DNA of 64,000 nucleotides from Mahella australiensis 50-1 BON (GTDB lineage Bacteria; Bacillota; Clostridia; Mahellales; Mahellaceae). Below are positions 47,075-56,361 of this stretch, one piece after another. The position numbers were made by a program, and so were the translations under genes. Below the pieces are notes generated by a model, which was not told the DNA's origin, ran no database searches, and saw only the letters and a program-made list of their open reading frames with translations. The stretch is from positions 2,066,001 to 2,130,000 of the forward strand of contig NC_015520.1 of NCBI RefSeq assembly GCF_000213255.1, written 5' to 3'. Every line of letters begins with the position of its first letter. Positions within the stretch are counted from its first letter, which is position 1.

Positions 47075-48850
47075 TTACATGAATATTTTAAAATCTAATG
47101 CGTTTATATCTATGCTAACCCCTTGTGTAGGAACGTCTACAGATACAGCCCTCTCAACATTCCTGTTTATAAACACAAAGGCTTTGCTCCCTTCATATGA
47201 CCTCTCATAGCATAACACATCTCTGCCGGATGGATGAAATTTAAAATCCCCTTTATCAAATATATCGGTATTTCTTAAATCGGACATTCGCTTGTAAAAA
47301 GCTAAAATATCATCGTTCTCTCTACCCCATGGATATGTTCTCCTATTATCCGGATCTGTGCCCCCTTTGATGCCGACTTCATCACCATAGTATATAAGCG
47401 GCACGCCAGGAAACGTCATCTGTATAACCACAGCCAGCTTGGCATACTTATATGCGTTTTCCCCCTTATCTTCGAAAACAGTAAATATCCTTTCGGTATC
47501 GTGCGTGCCCAGCACATTCAATGCCGCACAAAAGGTCTCGCGCGGATAATTTTCGTACAAGCTCATCATGCGCCTTGTAAATCCTGTAGAGTCTATATCA
47601 CCTCTTAAAAAGCCTATAACCGCATTCCTAAACGGATAATTGGTCACTGAATCCAATTCGTTCCCAAAAAGATATCTCCGCCTTCTGGAGTAACTCACTT
47701 TATTTGATGCATCTTCCCACACCTCTCCTATAAGCACGCTGTCTTTATTCACTTGTTTCATTTCGGCCTTAAAGGCTTCTATAAATTCATCGGGCAGCTC
47801 ATCTGCCACATCCAGCCTCCAGCCGTACGCTCCCGCATTCATCCAATGTTTTAATACCGAGTCACCGTCGTATATTATAAAATTCTGGTAACTAGGAGCG
47901 AGTTCATTAACGTTCGGAAGATTTTTTATATTCCACCAACATTCATACTCATAAGGGTATTGTGTGAACCGGTACCAGCTATAATAAGGAGATTCTTTGG
48001 ACTGATACGCCCCAATGCTGTCATATCGTCCAAATTTATTGAAATATATGCTGTCAGCCCCGGTATGGCTGAACACACCGTCCAATATTATTTTTATGCC
48101 TCTCTTGCCCGCTTCTATGCATAGTTTTTTGAACAAGCTTTCATCGCCATACATAGGGTCTATTTTTTTATAGTCCCCTGTATCATATTTATGATTGCTG
48201 CTGGCCTCAAAAATAGGGTTTAGGTATATGGCCGTAACATTTAACGATTTAAGATAATCCAGTTTTGCCATAACGCCCTTCAGATTGCCGCCGAAGAACT
48301 CCCAGCGTTCTATATCATCCTCTTTATTTCTTATATACATCGGGTCATCGTCCCAGCATCCATATATAAAACTGTTTTGCTTGGGATTTGATACTTTGCC
48401 ATCCTCATTGCCGTTCAAAAACCTATCAACGAATATCTGATAGACTATACCCTCCTTAAACCATTGTGGTACGGTAAAGCCTTTATAGACCGTGATTTGA
48501 TAAGGCGGAGGTACCGCATCGTACAGCTTGCCCGTACCTCCCATACCGTCCTGTTGGCACCCATAATAGAGCACATTTTGCCCTGCATACAGTATAAAAT
48601 AATAATTTATAAGGCCGGTATATTCATCGCCTATATCTACCCTTCCTTCAAAAGCGTGACCTTCTGCCCCGGCAGCCTTCGTCATAGATAAGATTTGTTC
48701 GCTGCCGTCGAAAAACTTCAGTGCTAATTCAGCGTTTTCGATACCACCCGCTTTAATCCTCAATGTCACTGTACTGCCGCTTTTAACCGCCCCAAACGGC
48801 GTACGATAAAATGTATCATGCGAATCATGTTTGGCGTAAACCTCTATCAT
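47075..48850 (-). CDS. GH13 alpha-glycosidase (neopullulanase/cyclomaltodextrinase type)
   Basis: A 591-residue cytoplasmic enzyme with an N-terminal CBM34-like beta-domain (~1-120) and a GH13 barrel. The catalytic residues are Asp in [12 protein letters not shown], Glu in [10 protein letters not shown] and His-Asp in [11 protein letters not shown]. The N-domain and lack of a signal peptide point to subfamily 20 (cyclomaltodextrinase, neopullulanase, maltogenic amylase). It lies between glgP and glgC, so it most likely trims maltodextrins or limit dextrins from glycogen breakdown, perhaps in place of a GlgX-type debranching enzyme. Confidence 0.88.
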   Translation of the reverse strand: MIEVYAKHDSHDTFYRTPFGAVKSGSTVTLRIKAGGIENAELALKFFDGSEQILSMTKAAGAEGHAFEGRVDIGDEYTGLINYYFILYAGQNVLYYGCQQDGMGGTGKLYDAVPPPYQITVYKGFTVPQWFKEGIVYQIFVDRFLNGNEDGKVSNPKQNSFIYGCWDDDPMYIRNKEDDIERWEFFGGNLKGVMAKLDYLKSLNVTAIYLNPIFEASSNHKYDTGDYKKIDPMYGDESLFKKLCIEAGKRGIKIILDGVFSHTGADSIYFNKFGRYDSIGAYQSKESPYYSWYRFTQYPYEYECWWNIKNLPNVNELAPSYQNFIIYDGDSVLKHWMNAGAYGWRLDVADELPDEFIEAFKAEMKQVNKDSVLIGEVWEDASNKVSYSRRRRYLFGNELDSVTNYPFRNAVIGFLRGDIDSTGFTRRMMSLYENYPRETFCAALNVLGTHDTERIFTVFEDKGENAYKYAKLAVVIQMTFPGVPLIYYGDEVGIKGGTDPDNRRTYPWGRENDDILAFYKRMSDLRNTDIFDKGDFKFHPSGRDVLCYERSYEGSKAFVFINRNVERAVSVDVPTQGVSIDINALDFKIFM

Positions 48851-48862
48851 AAAGCCCCTTCT

Positions 48863-51301
48863 TTATAGATTTTTGTATAAATAATCTGATCCCCATATGC
48901 CTACGGCATATTCCTCAATGGTCCTGTCGCTAGAAAATATGCCAGAATGGGCTATATTTACTATAGCCATCTTATTCCATTTAATGCGATCCTCGAACAT
49001 TTCATCCACCCTAGCCTGTGCTTCCAAGTACGGCACGAAATCCTTTAGCACGAAGAATTCATCGTTATATGTCGTCAAACTATCATATACGGCACGGAAT
49101 TTATCCTTATCTTTAGAATATTTGCCGTTTATAAGGTCATCCAGCACGCGTTTTAACGCCGGAGCAGCCTCTATTACATCAGCCGCTGAATAACCGCCGT
49201 TTCGATAATAATTCAGCACCTCTTTGCTGGTCAGGCCAAATATGACTATATTATCATCGCCTACCTCATCGCGTATTTCTATATTAGCCCCATCCAACGT
49301 TGCAATGGTTATGGCACCGTTCATCATAAACTTCATATTACTGGTACCCGATGCTTCTTTGGTGGTAGTGGATATCTGTTCGCTGAGGTCGGATGCCGGT
49401 ATTATAACCTCAGCCAGCGATACTCGGTAATTTTCCAAAAAAACCACTTTCATGAGGTCGTTGACCCTCGGATCATTGTTTATCTTATCAGCTATAGCAT
49501 TTATCAGCTCTATAATATTTTTTGCCAAATAATAACCGGGTGCTGCCTTACCGGCAAATATGAATGTCCTGGGCACTATATTCACATGCGGATTATCCAG
49601 CAACCTATTATAGAGGTCCATTATGCGCAGGCAATTCAGCGTTTGCCTTTTATAGGCATGTATGCGCTTTATATGGGAGTCGAACATAGAAGACGGGTCG
49701 ACAGTTATGTCATTGTGTTCTTTTATATAATGAGCCAACCTCTCTTTATTAGCTTTTTTTATACTCTCTAACTCGGCTTGAACAGCACCATCATAAGCAT
49801 ATCTCTCAAACCGTTCCAAGTCGATGGGGTGTCTTATCCAACTATCCCCTATAGTTTGCCTTAACAGCGATGCAAGGCCCGGATTAGCCTTCATAAGCCA
49901 TCTGCGATGCGTTATACCGTTGGTCTTATTGTTGAACTTTTTGGGATCCAGATAATAAAAATCCGCCATGACCTCTTTCTTAAGTATTTCAGTATGCAGC
50001 TTAGCCACGCCGTTTACGCTGTGTGAGCCTACCACTGCCAGATGGGCCATGCGCACATAGCCGTCTGCTATTATAGCCATCCTGGCTATCTTATCCCATT
50101 GCCCCGTATAAAGATTCCACAACTGCCTGCAGAATCTCTCATTTATCTCGTTGACTATCATATAAATACGCGGCAACAACTCCTGGAACATGGATACCGG
50201 CCATTTTTCCATAGCTTCGGGCATAATGGTATGGTTGGTAAACGACATGACATCGGTGGTTATACGCCACGCCTCATCCCATCCCAAACCCTCTTCATCC
50301 ATCAGTATTCTCATGAGTTCCGGTATAGCAAGGGCCGGATGCGTGTCATTTATATGGACAGCTATACTGTCATCCAATTCCTTTATATTGCCTCCACAAG
50401 CTTTAAACTTCTTTATAATGCTCTGTATACCGGCAGATACGAAGAAGTATTGCTGTTTTAACCTCAGTTTCCTGCCTTCATAAAATGTGTCATCAGGATA
50501 AAGCACCTGGGAAATCGCCTCTACAGAATTCCTATAATCCACAGCTTTTGAATATTCGCCCCTGCTGAACGAGGAAAAGTCAAATTCATCCACAACAGGC
50601 TCGGCGCTCCACAGCCTAAGCGTATTTACAGTGCCATTTTCATAACCCACTATAGGTATGTCATAAGGAACTGCCATAACCGGCTCATAATCCCTCTGAT
50701 AAAATACAAGGCGTCCACCCTGGTTTATCATATCCACATATCCCCCGAATTTAACTATCTCAGCCTCATCGGGTTTTTTTATTTCCCATACGTTACCGTT
50801 TTTCAGCCAATCGTCAGGCGCTTCCACCTGAGCCCCGTCGATTATCTTCTGCTCAAAGAATCCATACTTATATCTTATGCCGCAGCCATGGCCGTATATA
50901 TTCAACGATGCCATGGAATCCAGGAAGCACGCGGCCAGCCGACCCAAGCCTCCATTGCCCAAACCTTGATCCTCTTCCAATTCCTCCAGCTTATCCAGAT
51001 CTATACCCAATTCAGAAAGCGCCTCTTTACACATATCCCTTATACCTAGGTTGAGAAGTGTAGTTCCTAAAAGTCTGCCCAATAAGAATTCCATAGAAAA
51101 GTAATATACTTGTTTTTGGTGCGAAAATGAGCATTTTTTATTGCTGGCCACCCATAATTTTGCTACATAATCCCTTATTAAGCCGGCCAGCGCTTCATAT
51201 TTATCATAATCCGCTCCTTCCGACAATTCTTTACCGTTTATCTCTATAAACTTCTCCTGGTAATCGCTTTTGAATTTATCTTTATTTATATTTAGTAGCA
51301 T
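48863..51301 (-). CDS. glgP: Glycogen/alpha-glucan phosphorylase
   Basis: An 812-residue GT35 enzyme that releases glucose 1-phosphate from glycogen. The PLP lysine is in EASGTSNMKFMMNGA, after KVVFLENYRVSLAE. The N-terminal part has QVYYFSMEFLLGRLL and EEDQGLGNGGLGRLAACFLDS. Length is typical of bacteria, without the mammalian phosphorylation tail. Placing it in one operon with glgA suggests that synthesis and degradation enzymes are made together and controlled by metabolites. Confidence 0.95.
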   Translation of the reverse strand: MLLNINKDKFKSDYQEKFIEINGKELSEGADYDKYEALAGLIRDYVAKLWVASNKKCSFSHQKQVYYFSMEFLLGRLLGTTLLNLGIRDMCKEALSELGIDLDKLEELEEDQGLGNGGLGRLAACFLDSMASLNIYGHGCGIRYKYGFFEQKIIDGAQVEAPDDWLKNGNVWEIKKPDEAEIVKFGGYVDMINQGGRLVFYQRDYEPVMAVPYDIPIVGYENGTVNTLRLWSAEPVVDEFDFSSFSRGEYSKAVDYRNSVEAISQVLYPDDTFYEGRKLRLKQQYFFVSAGIQSIIKKFKACGGNIKELDDSIAVHINDTHPALAIPELMRILMDEEGLGWDEAWRITTDVMSFTNHTIMPEAMEKWPVSMFQELLPRIYMIVNEINERFCRQLWNLYTGQWDKIARMAIIADGYVRMAHLAVVGSHSVNGVAKLHTEILKKEVMADFYYLDPKKFNNKTNGITHRRWLMKANPGLASLLRQTIGDSWIRHPIDLERFERYAYDGAVQAELESIKKANKERLAHYIKEHNDITVDPSSMFDSHIKRIHAYKRQTLNCLRIMDLYNRLLDNPHVNIVPRTFIFAGKAAPGYYLAKNIIELINAIADKINNDPRVNDLMKVVFLENYRVSLAEVIIPASDLSEQISTTTKEASGTSNMKFMMNGAITIATLDGANIEIRDEVGDDNIVIFGLTSKEVLNYYRNGGYSAADVIEAAPALKRVLDDLINGKYSKDKDKFRAVYDSLTTYNDEFFVLKDFVPYLEAQARVDEMFEDRIKWNKMAIVNIAHSGIFSSDRTIEEYAVGIWGSDYLYKNL

Positions 51302-51325
51302 ATGATTACCTCACATCTATATCCA

Positions 51326-52753
51326 TTAAGTTATGCTTTTATATAACTCCATGTACTCTCTGGCAGAATTTTGCCAACTATTGTCGCAATTCATCGCCTG
51401 TACAACTATATTATACCATATTTCTTCATCATAACGATAGTATTTCAGCGCCATGTCTAAAATTTTTGTTAAAGTCAGTGGGTCATATGACACAAAGCTA
51501 AATCCAGTACCTTCGCCAGTAAATTCATTATAAGGTTTTACGGTATCTTTAAGACCACCCGTTTCATGAACCAGCGGCAGGCTTCCGTAACGCATGGCTA
51601 TAAGCTGGCTTAATCCGCACGGCTCGAACAAAGATGGCATAAGGAAGATATCCGATGAGGCATATATCTTATGTGCCAACACATCATCGAATAATATATT
51701 GGCCGATACCTGCCCTGGATACATGCGCTCAAGGTTTCTGAAAAACCATTCGGCATTATGTTCGCCGGTACCCAGCACCACCAATTGGATGCCCATTTTA
51801 AGCATATCATGTGCTGCCGCCTCTATAAGCCCTACACCCTTCTGCCATGTCAGCCTTGATATCATGCCGATCATCGGCATATGTTCATCTATACTCAAAC
51901 CCAGTTGCTTTTGAAGCTTTAATTTATTTTCTGTCCTTGTTTTGACAGTTTCCACATCATAATTTTTGAATATATATTTATCTACGGCAGGATCATATAT
52001 TTCATAGTCTATACCGTTTATTATGCCATGAAGGTGATCGCGGCGACTTCTCAAAAGACCGTCCATGCGCTCTCCATATTGTGGCGTCTGTATCTCCTCG
52101 GCATAGGTTTTGCTTACGGTGGTTATTTCATCGGCAAAGCTTATGCCTCCCTTCATAAAACTGACGGCGCCATAGAATTCCAAAGTGCCGTTATAATAGA
52201 GTTCTTGTCCTAAGCCGAAAAGATCCGATAATATATTGGGATCAAAATTGCCCTGATATGCCAGATTATGTATGGTAAATACCGTCTTTATATCGCTGTA
52301 AAATGGATCATATTGATACTGAATCTTATATAGAACCGGCACCATCGCGGTTTGCCAATCATTGCAATGTATAATATCGGCCTTCCAGTGTATTTCTTTA
52401 AGCAGCATCAACACCGCGCGATCAAAAAATGCAAACCGCTCGGCTTCATCGTCATATCCGTAGCATCCGTCTCTCAAGAAATAATACTCATTGTCGATAA
52501 GGTAATATGTCACGCCGTCGACGTTATATTCAAAGATACCGCAATATTGATTGCGCCAGCCCACCGGCACCATAAACCATTTTACGAAATTAAGGTCTTC
52601 CGCCGGCACCTTTATGTTTTTATATTTCGGCATCACCACTCTAACATCCACCTCCATGCGCTTGAGGTATTTGGGCAATGCATATGAAACATCAGCAAGG
52701 CCTCCTGTTTTTATGAATGGCTCAGCCTCAGATGTTGCAAATAAGACGTTCAT
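51326..52753 (-). CDS. glgA: Glycogen synthase (ADP-glucose type)
   Basis: A 475-residue GT5 enzyme that elongates alpha-1,4-glucan. KTGGLADV near residue 16 binds ADP-glucose, followed by HNLAYQGNFD, SRLTWQKG and MPSLFEPCGLSQLIAMRYG near the C-terminus. It is the first glg gene. AAAGGTGATAAAGA precedes the ATG. The gap to the TVP38 gene is only 32 bases with no clear promoter, so the operon may be read from the pabA promoter near 54.1 kb or from a promoter inside TVP38. Confidence 0.95.
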   Translation of the reverse strand: MNVLFATSEAEPFIKTGGLADVSYALPKYLKRMEVDVRVVMPKYKNIKVPAEDLNFVKWFMVPVGWRNQYCGIFEYNVDGVTYYLIDNEYYFLRDGCYGYDDEAERFAFFDRAVLMLLKEIHWKADIIHCNDWQTAMVPVLYKIQYQYDPFYSDIKTVFTIHNLAYQGNFDPNILSDLFGLGQELYYNGTLEFYGAVSFMKGGISFADEITTVSKTYAEEIQTPQYGERMDGLLRSRRDHLHGIINGIDYEIYDPAVDKYIFKNYDVETVKTRTENKLKLQKQLGLSIDEHMPMIGMISRLTWQKGVGLIEAAAHDMLKMGIQLVVLGTGEHNAEWFFRNLERMYPGQVSANILFDDVLAHKIYASSDIFLMPSLFEPCGLSQLIAMRYGSLPLVHETGGLKDTVKPYNEFTGEGTGFSFVSYDPLTLTKILDMALKYYRYDEEIWYNIVVQAMNCDNSWQNSAREYMELYKSIT

Positions 52754-52785
52754 TCTTTATCACCTTTCTATTTTTGCAATAGGTT

Positions 52786-53472
52786 TTATGAATCGCGCAA
52801 TTTTTTATCGATTCGTTCCAAAATAGCCCTGCCTTTAAATATACCTAAAAGAAAGAGAATCGCCGCTATAACAGCAATACCAGCCAACAGCCAGTAATTT
52901 CTCTCGACTATATTAGAACCCCAATAGGCTGAAATCAGTATACCGGGTAGCCTGGCTATAAACGTTATAATAAAGAAATTACGGAACCGTATAGGCGAAA
53001 GACCCGCTGCATAAGCCAGCACGTCCTTCGGCAAACCGGGTATAAGAAATATAAGAAATAATAAGGCCTCGCCCTTAGGCTGGTTTATAAAATCATCGAA
53101 TTTATGAACCCTCTCGCACCCTATAATACTCTCTATAGCTCTACGCCCAAGCAATCTGGCCAACCCAAAACATATGAGCGAGCCTATTGTTATTCCTATG
53201 GATGACAAAAGCGTACCCAAGAGCGTCCCATATAAATAGCCTCCTGCTATCTGAACCACTTCTCCGGGTACTATAAATACTATGACCTGCAATACCTGTA
53301 CTATGATAAACACTGCAAATCCCATGCTGCCGTAGCCCTGTATCCACAGGCGAAATCTATCGGCATCGCGTACCAATTCGATAAAGGGCTGAGCAAGGAA
53401 TACCATAGCGATGATGATGGCAACAATAAGTAAGACAAGTGGCAGTATCTTCAGAAATATATTTTTTTTCAT
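52786..53472 (-). CDS. TVP38/TMEM64 family membrane protein
   Basis: A 228-residue protein with about six hydrophobic segments and the DedA/SNARE-associated core: VPGEVVQIAGGYLYGTLLGTLLSSIGITIGSLICF, then FLIFLIPGLPKDVLAYAAGLSP. Members are thought to act as lipid scramblases or transporters. It overlaps the amidotransferase gene by 4 bases (ATGA), which suggests co-transcription but no known functional link. Confidence 0.85.
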   Translation of the reverse strand: MKKNIFLKILPLVLLIVAIIIAMVFLAQPFIELVRDADRFRLWIQGYGSMGFAVFIIVQVLQVIVFIVPGEVVQIAGGYLYGTLLGTLLSSIGITIGSLICFGLARLLGRRAIESIIGCERVHKFDDFINQPKGEALLFLIFLIPGLPKDVLAYAAGLSPIRFRNFFIITFIARLPGILISAYWGSNIVERNYWLLAGIAVIAAILFLLGIFKGRAILERIDKKLRDS

Positions 53473-54050
53473 CGTTTAAGCGATTTAACCATACCTATAA
53501 AATTACTTAAAAGCTCTCGACCCTGATGGGTCAATATAGCTTCGGGATGAAACTGTACCCCTTCTATAATGTAATGCTTATGCCTTATACCCATAATCTC
53601 TTCATCTTCTGTAGTAGCCGTAACCTCGAGATCATCCGGTATGCTGTTCGGTTCAAGCACCAGCGAATGATAGCGACAAACACGGAGCGGATTATCAATG
53701 CCTTTATATATAGTCCGCCCATCATGTCGCACAAAAGATGTTTTACCGTGCACTGGTTGGGCCGCTTTAATCACCCTTGCCCCAAATACCTGTCCTATGG
53801 CTTGATGACCCAGACATACGCCTAATATAGGTATCCGTCCAGCAAACCGCCTTATAGCATCCATAGTTACACCTGCCTTGTCAGGTGTGCAAGGGCCGGG
53901 CGATATAACCAACATATCGGGTTGCATCTGTTCTATTTCGTCCAATGTTATGGCATCATTTCTGTATACTTTTATATCCTGCCCCAATTCGCCGAAATAT
54001 TGTACCAGGTTATAAGTAAAAGAATCGTAGTTGTCGATCATCAACAACAT
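53469..54050 (-). CDS. pabA: Aminodeoxychorismate/anthranilate synthase glutamine amidotransferase (PabA/TrpG)
   Basis: A 193-residue class I amidotransferase that supplies ammonia to a PabB or TrpE partner. The start MLLMIDNYDSFTYNLVQYFGELG is canonical. The catalytic Cys is in LGVCLGHQAIGQ, and His-Glu in VQFHPEAILT. The ATG at 54050 after AGAGGAG is preferred to an extended frame from 54083. No pabB, trpE or other trp gene adjoins it, so the pathway is undecided. Amphibolic proteins of this type serve both. Confidence 0.9.
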   Translation of the reverse strand: MLLMIDNYDSFTYNLVQYFGELGQDIKVYRNDAITLDEIEQMQPDMLVISPGPCTPDKAGVTMDAIRRFAGRIPILGVCLGHQAIGQVFGARVIKAAQPVHGKTSFVRHDGRTIYKGIDNPLRVCRYHSLVLEPNSIPDDLEVTATTEDEEIMGIRHKHYIIEGVQFHPEAILTHQGRELLSNFIGMVKSLKR

Positions 54051-54085
54051 AGCTAATCTCCTCTCGTCTCGTCTATTATGCATTT

Positions 54086-54114
54086 ATTCTAACATTTTTT
54101 ATGAATGGGCGCAA
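54086..54114 (-). promoter_or_regulatory. Promoter of the pabA-TVP38 transcript
   Basis: On the minus strand TTGCGC (54114-54109) and TAGAAT (54091-54086) are 17 bp apart, with a TGn extension of the -10. It lies ~36 bases before the pabA ATG. Confidence 0.55.
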
Positions 54115-54140
54115 CAATTCAAAACATATGTTTTATATAT

Positions 54141-54176
54141 AAAAGGAGAGAACGACTTCGACCGCTCTCTCCTTTT
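54141..54176 (-). terminator. Terminator of the encapsulin operon
   Basis: Arms AAAAGGAGAG (54141-54150) and CTCTCCTTTT (54167-54176) form a perfect 10-bp stem just after the EncFtn stop codon. It is followed on the minus strand by an A/T-rich tail. Confidence 0.78.
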
Positions 54177-54179
54177 CCA

Positions 54180-54509
54180 TCATACATTACCTACCGTAAA
54201 TCCGCCGGATGAGGCTTTAGAAGATGCTTCATTCTCAAAATGATCCTCTTCAAATTTTTGATTTTGAACCGGATCAAATCTCTGAAGCAGATGCGTCAAT
54301 TCAGCAATATGCTCCTTTTCCTCGTCTCTTATATGAGCAAGGATTTCTTTTATTTCCGGGATATCTATAGAGTCGATGTGATACTGATAATTATCTGTAG
54401 CATCTATTTCCCCCGCTATATCTTCCCTAATCCATATCAAGAACTGCTCTAAGCCTTCCGTCTTATATTTGCTACCGCTGTTAGCAGCAGAACCATTTCC
54501 ATATGCCAT
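54180..54509 (-). CDS. Encapsulated ferritin-like cargo protein (EncFtn)
   Basis: A 109-residue two-helix ferritin half that dimerises to form a ferroxidase centre. Candidate iron ligands are E34 and the ExxH pair E64 and H67 in RDEEKEHIAEL, offset by two from the E32/E62/H65 of characterised EncFtn. The C-terminal tail after a flexible Glu/Ser segment is GGFTVGNV, matching the cargo-loading peptides (L/F-TVG-type) that dock inside encapsulin shells. It starts 1 base after the shell gene stops, with AAGGAGGTG as RBS. Role: oxidise Fe(II) and feed iron into the shell for storage or stress protection. Confidence 0.9.
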   Translation of the reverse strand: MAYGNGSAANSGSKYKTEGLEQFLIWIREDIAGEIDATDNYQYHIDSIDIPEIKEILAHIRDEEKEHIAELTHLLQRFDPVQNQKFEEDHFENEASSKASSGGFTVGNV

Positions 54510-54510
54510 A

Positions 54511-55305
54511 TCACTGCACCTCCTTGCAAGTTAACGCAACTATGCTGTCCGGACGTTTTATTCTCAAGCCTAGTATCTCCAATATTCTGAAGCGATGATT
54601 CATGTCGGCGGTTTCCACAAATGCTGTTATAATATCCTGACCGATAACAAGATCCATATTCTGCGCATTGGCCGATACAATGAAAGCATCTTCATCTTTC
54701 AGTACAGGAGATTGATACAATTTGACTCCAAGCCTCTCTATCCTTTCGGCATCCAGATAAGGCGTATCCTTATATACCTTATTGAGCGCTGCAAATAATG
54801 GTGGACTTGTAACCATAACATAAGGGCCAAATTGATAATGGCTCCTTAAAAGCGCAAGCGCCGCCACCACATCATCGTATGCGCTGCCTTTCTGCCAATC
54901 GTTTCTCGCATATGATAATTTGCCGTTGACCGTCAATATGCCTTCGGCTCCTTTTTCAGTATCTCCGTAGAATAAAAGCTTGTCCTCATCCGCAGCCAAC
55001 ATAGCAGCAGCGCTAAAGACCTTTCCGGTATCCAGAGGCAAGTTGTTCTCTTCAAAATACTGAATATCTCTCCATCCGTAAACAAAATCGCGGCAAAGCA
55101 TGTTCAGTCTTACAAACTTCATACCCGCTCCTTCATTAGCCTCTCCGTTTGGTACCACAAAAGTACCAGCACCGACAGGGCCAAATAAAGGAAGGAACTT
55201 CCTGCCTACCAGCACAGCTTTAGCGCTCTCTACTACACTCTTATCAATGCCATCCCATTGCTCCTTCGTCAGCGGAGCATCGTCTCGCAATAAATAATCA
55301 GCCAT
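54511..55305 (-). CDS. Family 1 encapsulin nanocompartment shell protein
   Basis: A 264-residue HK97-fold shell protein (Linocin M18/CFP29 family). The start LLRDDAPLTKEQWDGIDKSV, the central RDFVYGWRDIQYFEENNLPL and the end HRFRILEILGLRIKRPDSIV are typical. The length fits T=1 shells (60 subunits, about 24 nm), but larger T=3 and T=4 family members have similar or slightly longer chains, so size is not settled. It forms a two-gene operon with its ferritin-like cargo. AGGAGGT lies 8 bases before the ATG. Confidence 0.93.
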   Translation of the reverse strand: MADYLLRDDAPLTKEQWDGIDKSVVESAKAVLVGRKFLPLFGPVGAGTFVVPNGEANEGAGMKFVRLNMLCRDFVYGWRDIQYFEENNLPLDTGKVFSAAAMLAADEDKLLFYGDTEKGAEGILTVNGKLSYARNDWQKGSAYDDVVAALALLRSHYQFGPYVMVTSPPLFAALNKVYKDTPYLDAERIERLGVKLYQSPVLKDEDAFIVSANAQNMDLVIGQDIITAFVETADMNHRFRILEILGLRIKRPDSIVALTCKEVQ

Positions 55306-55350
55306 TTTATTTACCTCCTATCCTATGTATGATATCTGTATCTATTTAAT

Positions 55351-55379
55351 ATTATATATCATCCGCTAATAATTTTCCA
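55351..55379 (-). promoter_or_regulatory. Promoter of the encapsulin operon
   Basis: On the minus strand TGGAAA (55379-55374) and TATAAT (55356-55351) are 17 bp apart, ~45 bases before the start codon. I saw no obvious Fur or PerR box. Confidence 0.5.
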
Positions 55380-55504
55380 GTATAAATTTCAATTCTCTTT
55401 CATAATAGGCCTTCTTATTTCTGCAACTATCATACCCATTAATATAAGCAGGCAACCAAGCAGTTCGCTCCATATTATCTTTATATACCACTCCACGGTC
55501 GTTG

Positions 55505-55513
55505 TGTTATAAT
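55505..55513 (+). promoter_or_regulatory. Extended -10 promoter of the SDR gene
   Basis: TGTTATAAT (55505-55513) is a TGn-extended perfect -10, ~45 bases before the ATG. The -35 region is poor. The rest of the 253-base divergent gap (55306-55558) holds no other feature that I can support. Confidence 0.5.
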
Positions 55514-55558
55514 ATTATTGCTTTATAAGCAAATTCATCCAAACCGAAAGGAGTAAAA

Positions 55559-56299
55559 ATGGAATTAAGCGGTAAAACAGCGCTTGTAACTGGCGCCTCA
55601 CGCGGCATAGGGCGTCAAATAGCCATTGAATTGGCCAAGGCCGGCGCTTCTGTAGCCATAAATTATAAAACCGATGAAGCCGGCGCCATAGAAACCCTAC
55701 ATGCCGTACGCCAAGCCAACAGATACGGCATAACGATAATGGCTGATGTAAGCGATTATGAATCGGTGCGGCAAATGCTGGATGATATCATACAAAAGCT
55801 GGGCAAAATCGATATATTGGTCAATAATGCAGGAATTTCGCATATAGGTCTTTTTATTGATACCGACATAAATTTATGGGGCAATATCATGAACACCAAT
55901 CTCAAAGGCACTATGAATTGCTGTCATGCTGTCCTAAGGCATATGTTACCTCGCCAAAGCGGCAGCATAATAAACATATCGTCCATATGGGGCAATGTAG
56001 GAGCAGCATGTGAAGCAGTATATTCAGCATCTAAAGGCGGTATAAACGCCTTCACGAAGGCGCTAGCAAAAGAACTAGGCGCATGTGGCATACGCGTAAA
56101 CGCCATAGCACCCGGCGCTATAGACACCGATATGAACAAATGGATGTCCGCCGAAGATAAGCAGATAACGCTGGACCAAATACCCATGAAACGTTTGGGG
56201 AAGTGCTCGGAAGTGTCAGCTTTAGCCGTCTTCTTGGCCTCTGAAAAATCCTCATATATAACGGGTCAGATAATAGCAGCAGATGGTGGAATATTCTAG
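55559..56299 (+). CDS. Short-chain dehydrogenase/reductase (FabG-like)
   Basis: A 246-residue NAD(P)-dependent oxidoreductase. The cofactor motif TGASRGIG is at 11-18, NNAG near 89, Ser in IINISSIWG near 139, and YSASKGG (Tyr and Lys) near 152-158. The tail SSYITGQIIAADGGIF is typical of FabG. It is outside any fab cluster, so it may be a housekeeping ketoreductase or act on another substrate. AAAGGAG precedes the ATG. Confidence 0.88.
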   Translation: MELSGKTALVTGASRGIGRQIAIELAKAGASVAINYKTDEAGAIETLHAVRQANRYGITIMADVSDYESVRQMLDDIIQKLGKIDILVNNAGISHIGLFIDTDINLWGNIMNTNLKGTMNCCHAVLRHMLPRQSGSIINISSIWGNVGAACEAVYSASKGGINAFTKALAKELGACGIRVNAIAPGAIDTDMNKWMSAEDKQITLDQIPMKRLGKCSEVSALAVFLASEKSSYITGQIIAADGGIF

Positions 56300-56361
56300 G
56301 CGCTTATATCATAAAATGAACAAAGGAGATATAACTTAAAAGCATAAAGGAATGGTAAAAT

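Noticed and set aside
56320..56345. A second Shine-Dalgarno-like AAAGGAGATATAAC before the M14 peptidase gene
   Set aside because: No start codon follows at a usable distance (TTA AAA GCA TAA), so no leader ORF can be supported. The nearer AAAGGA serves the ATG at 56362.
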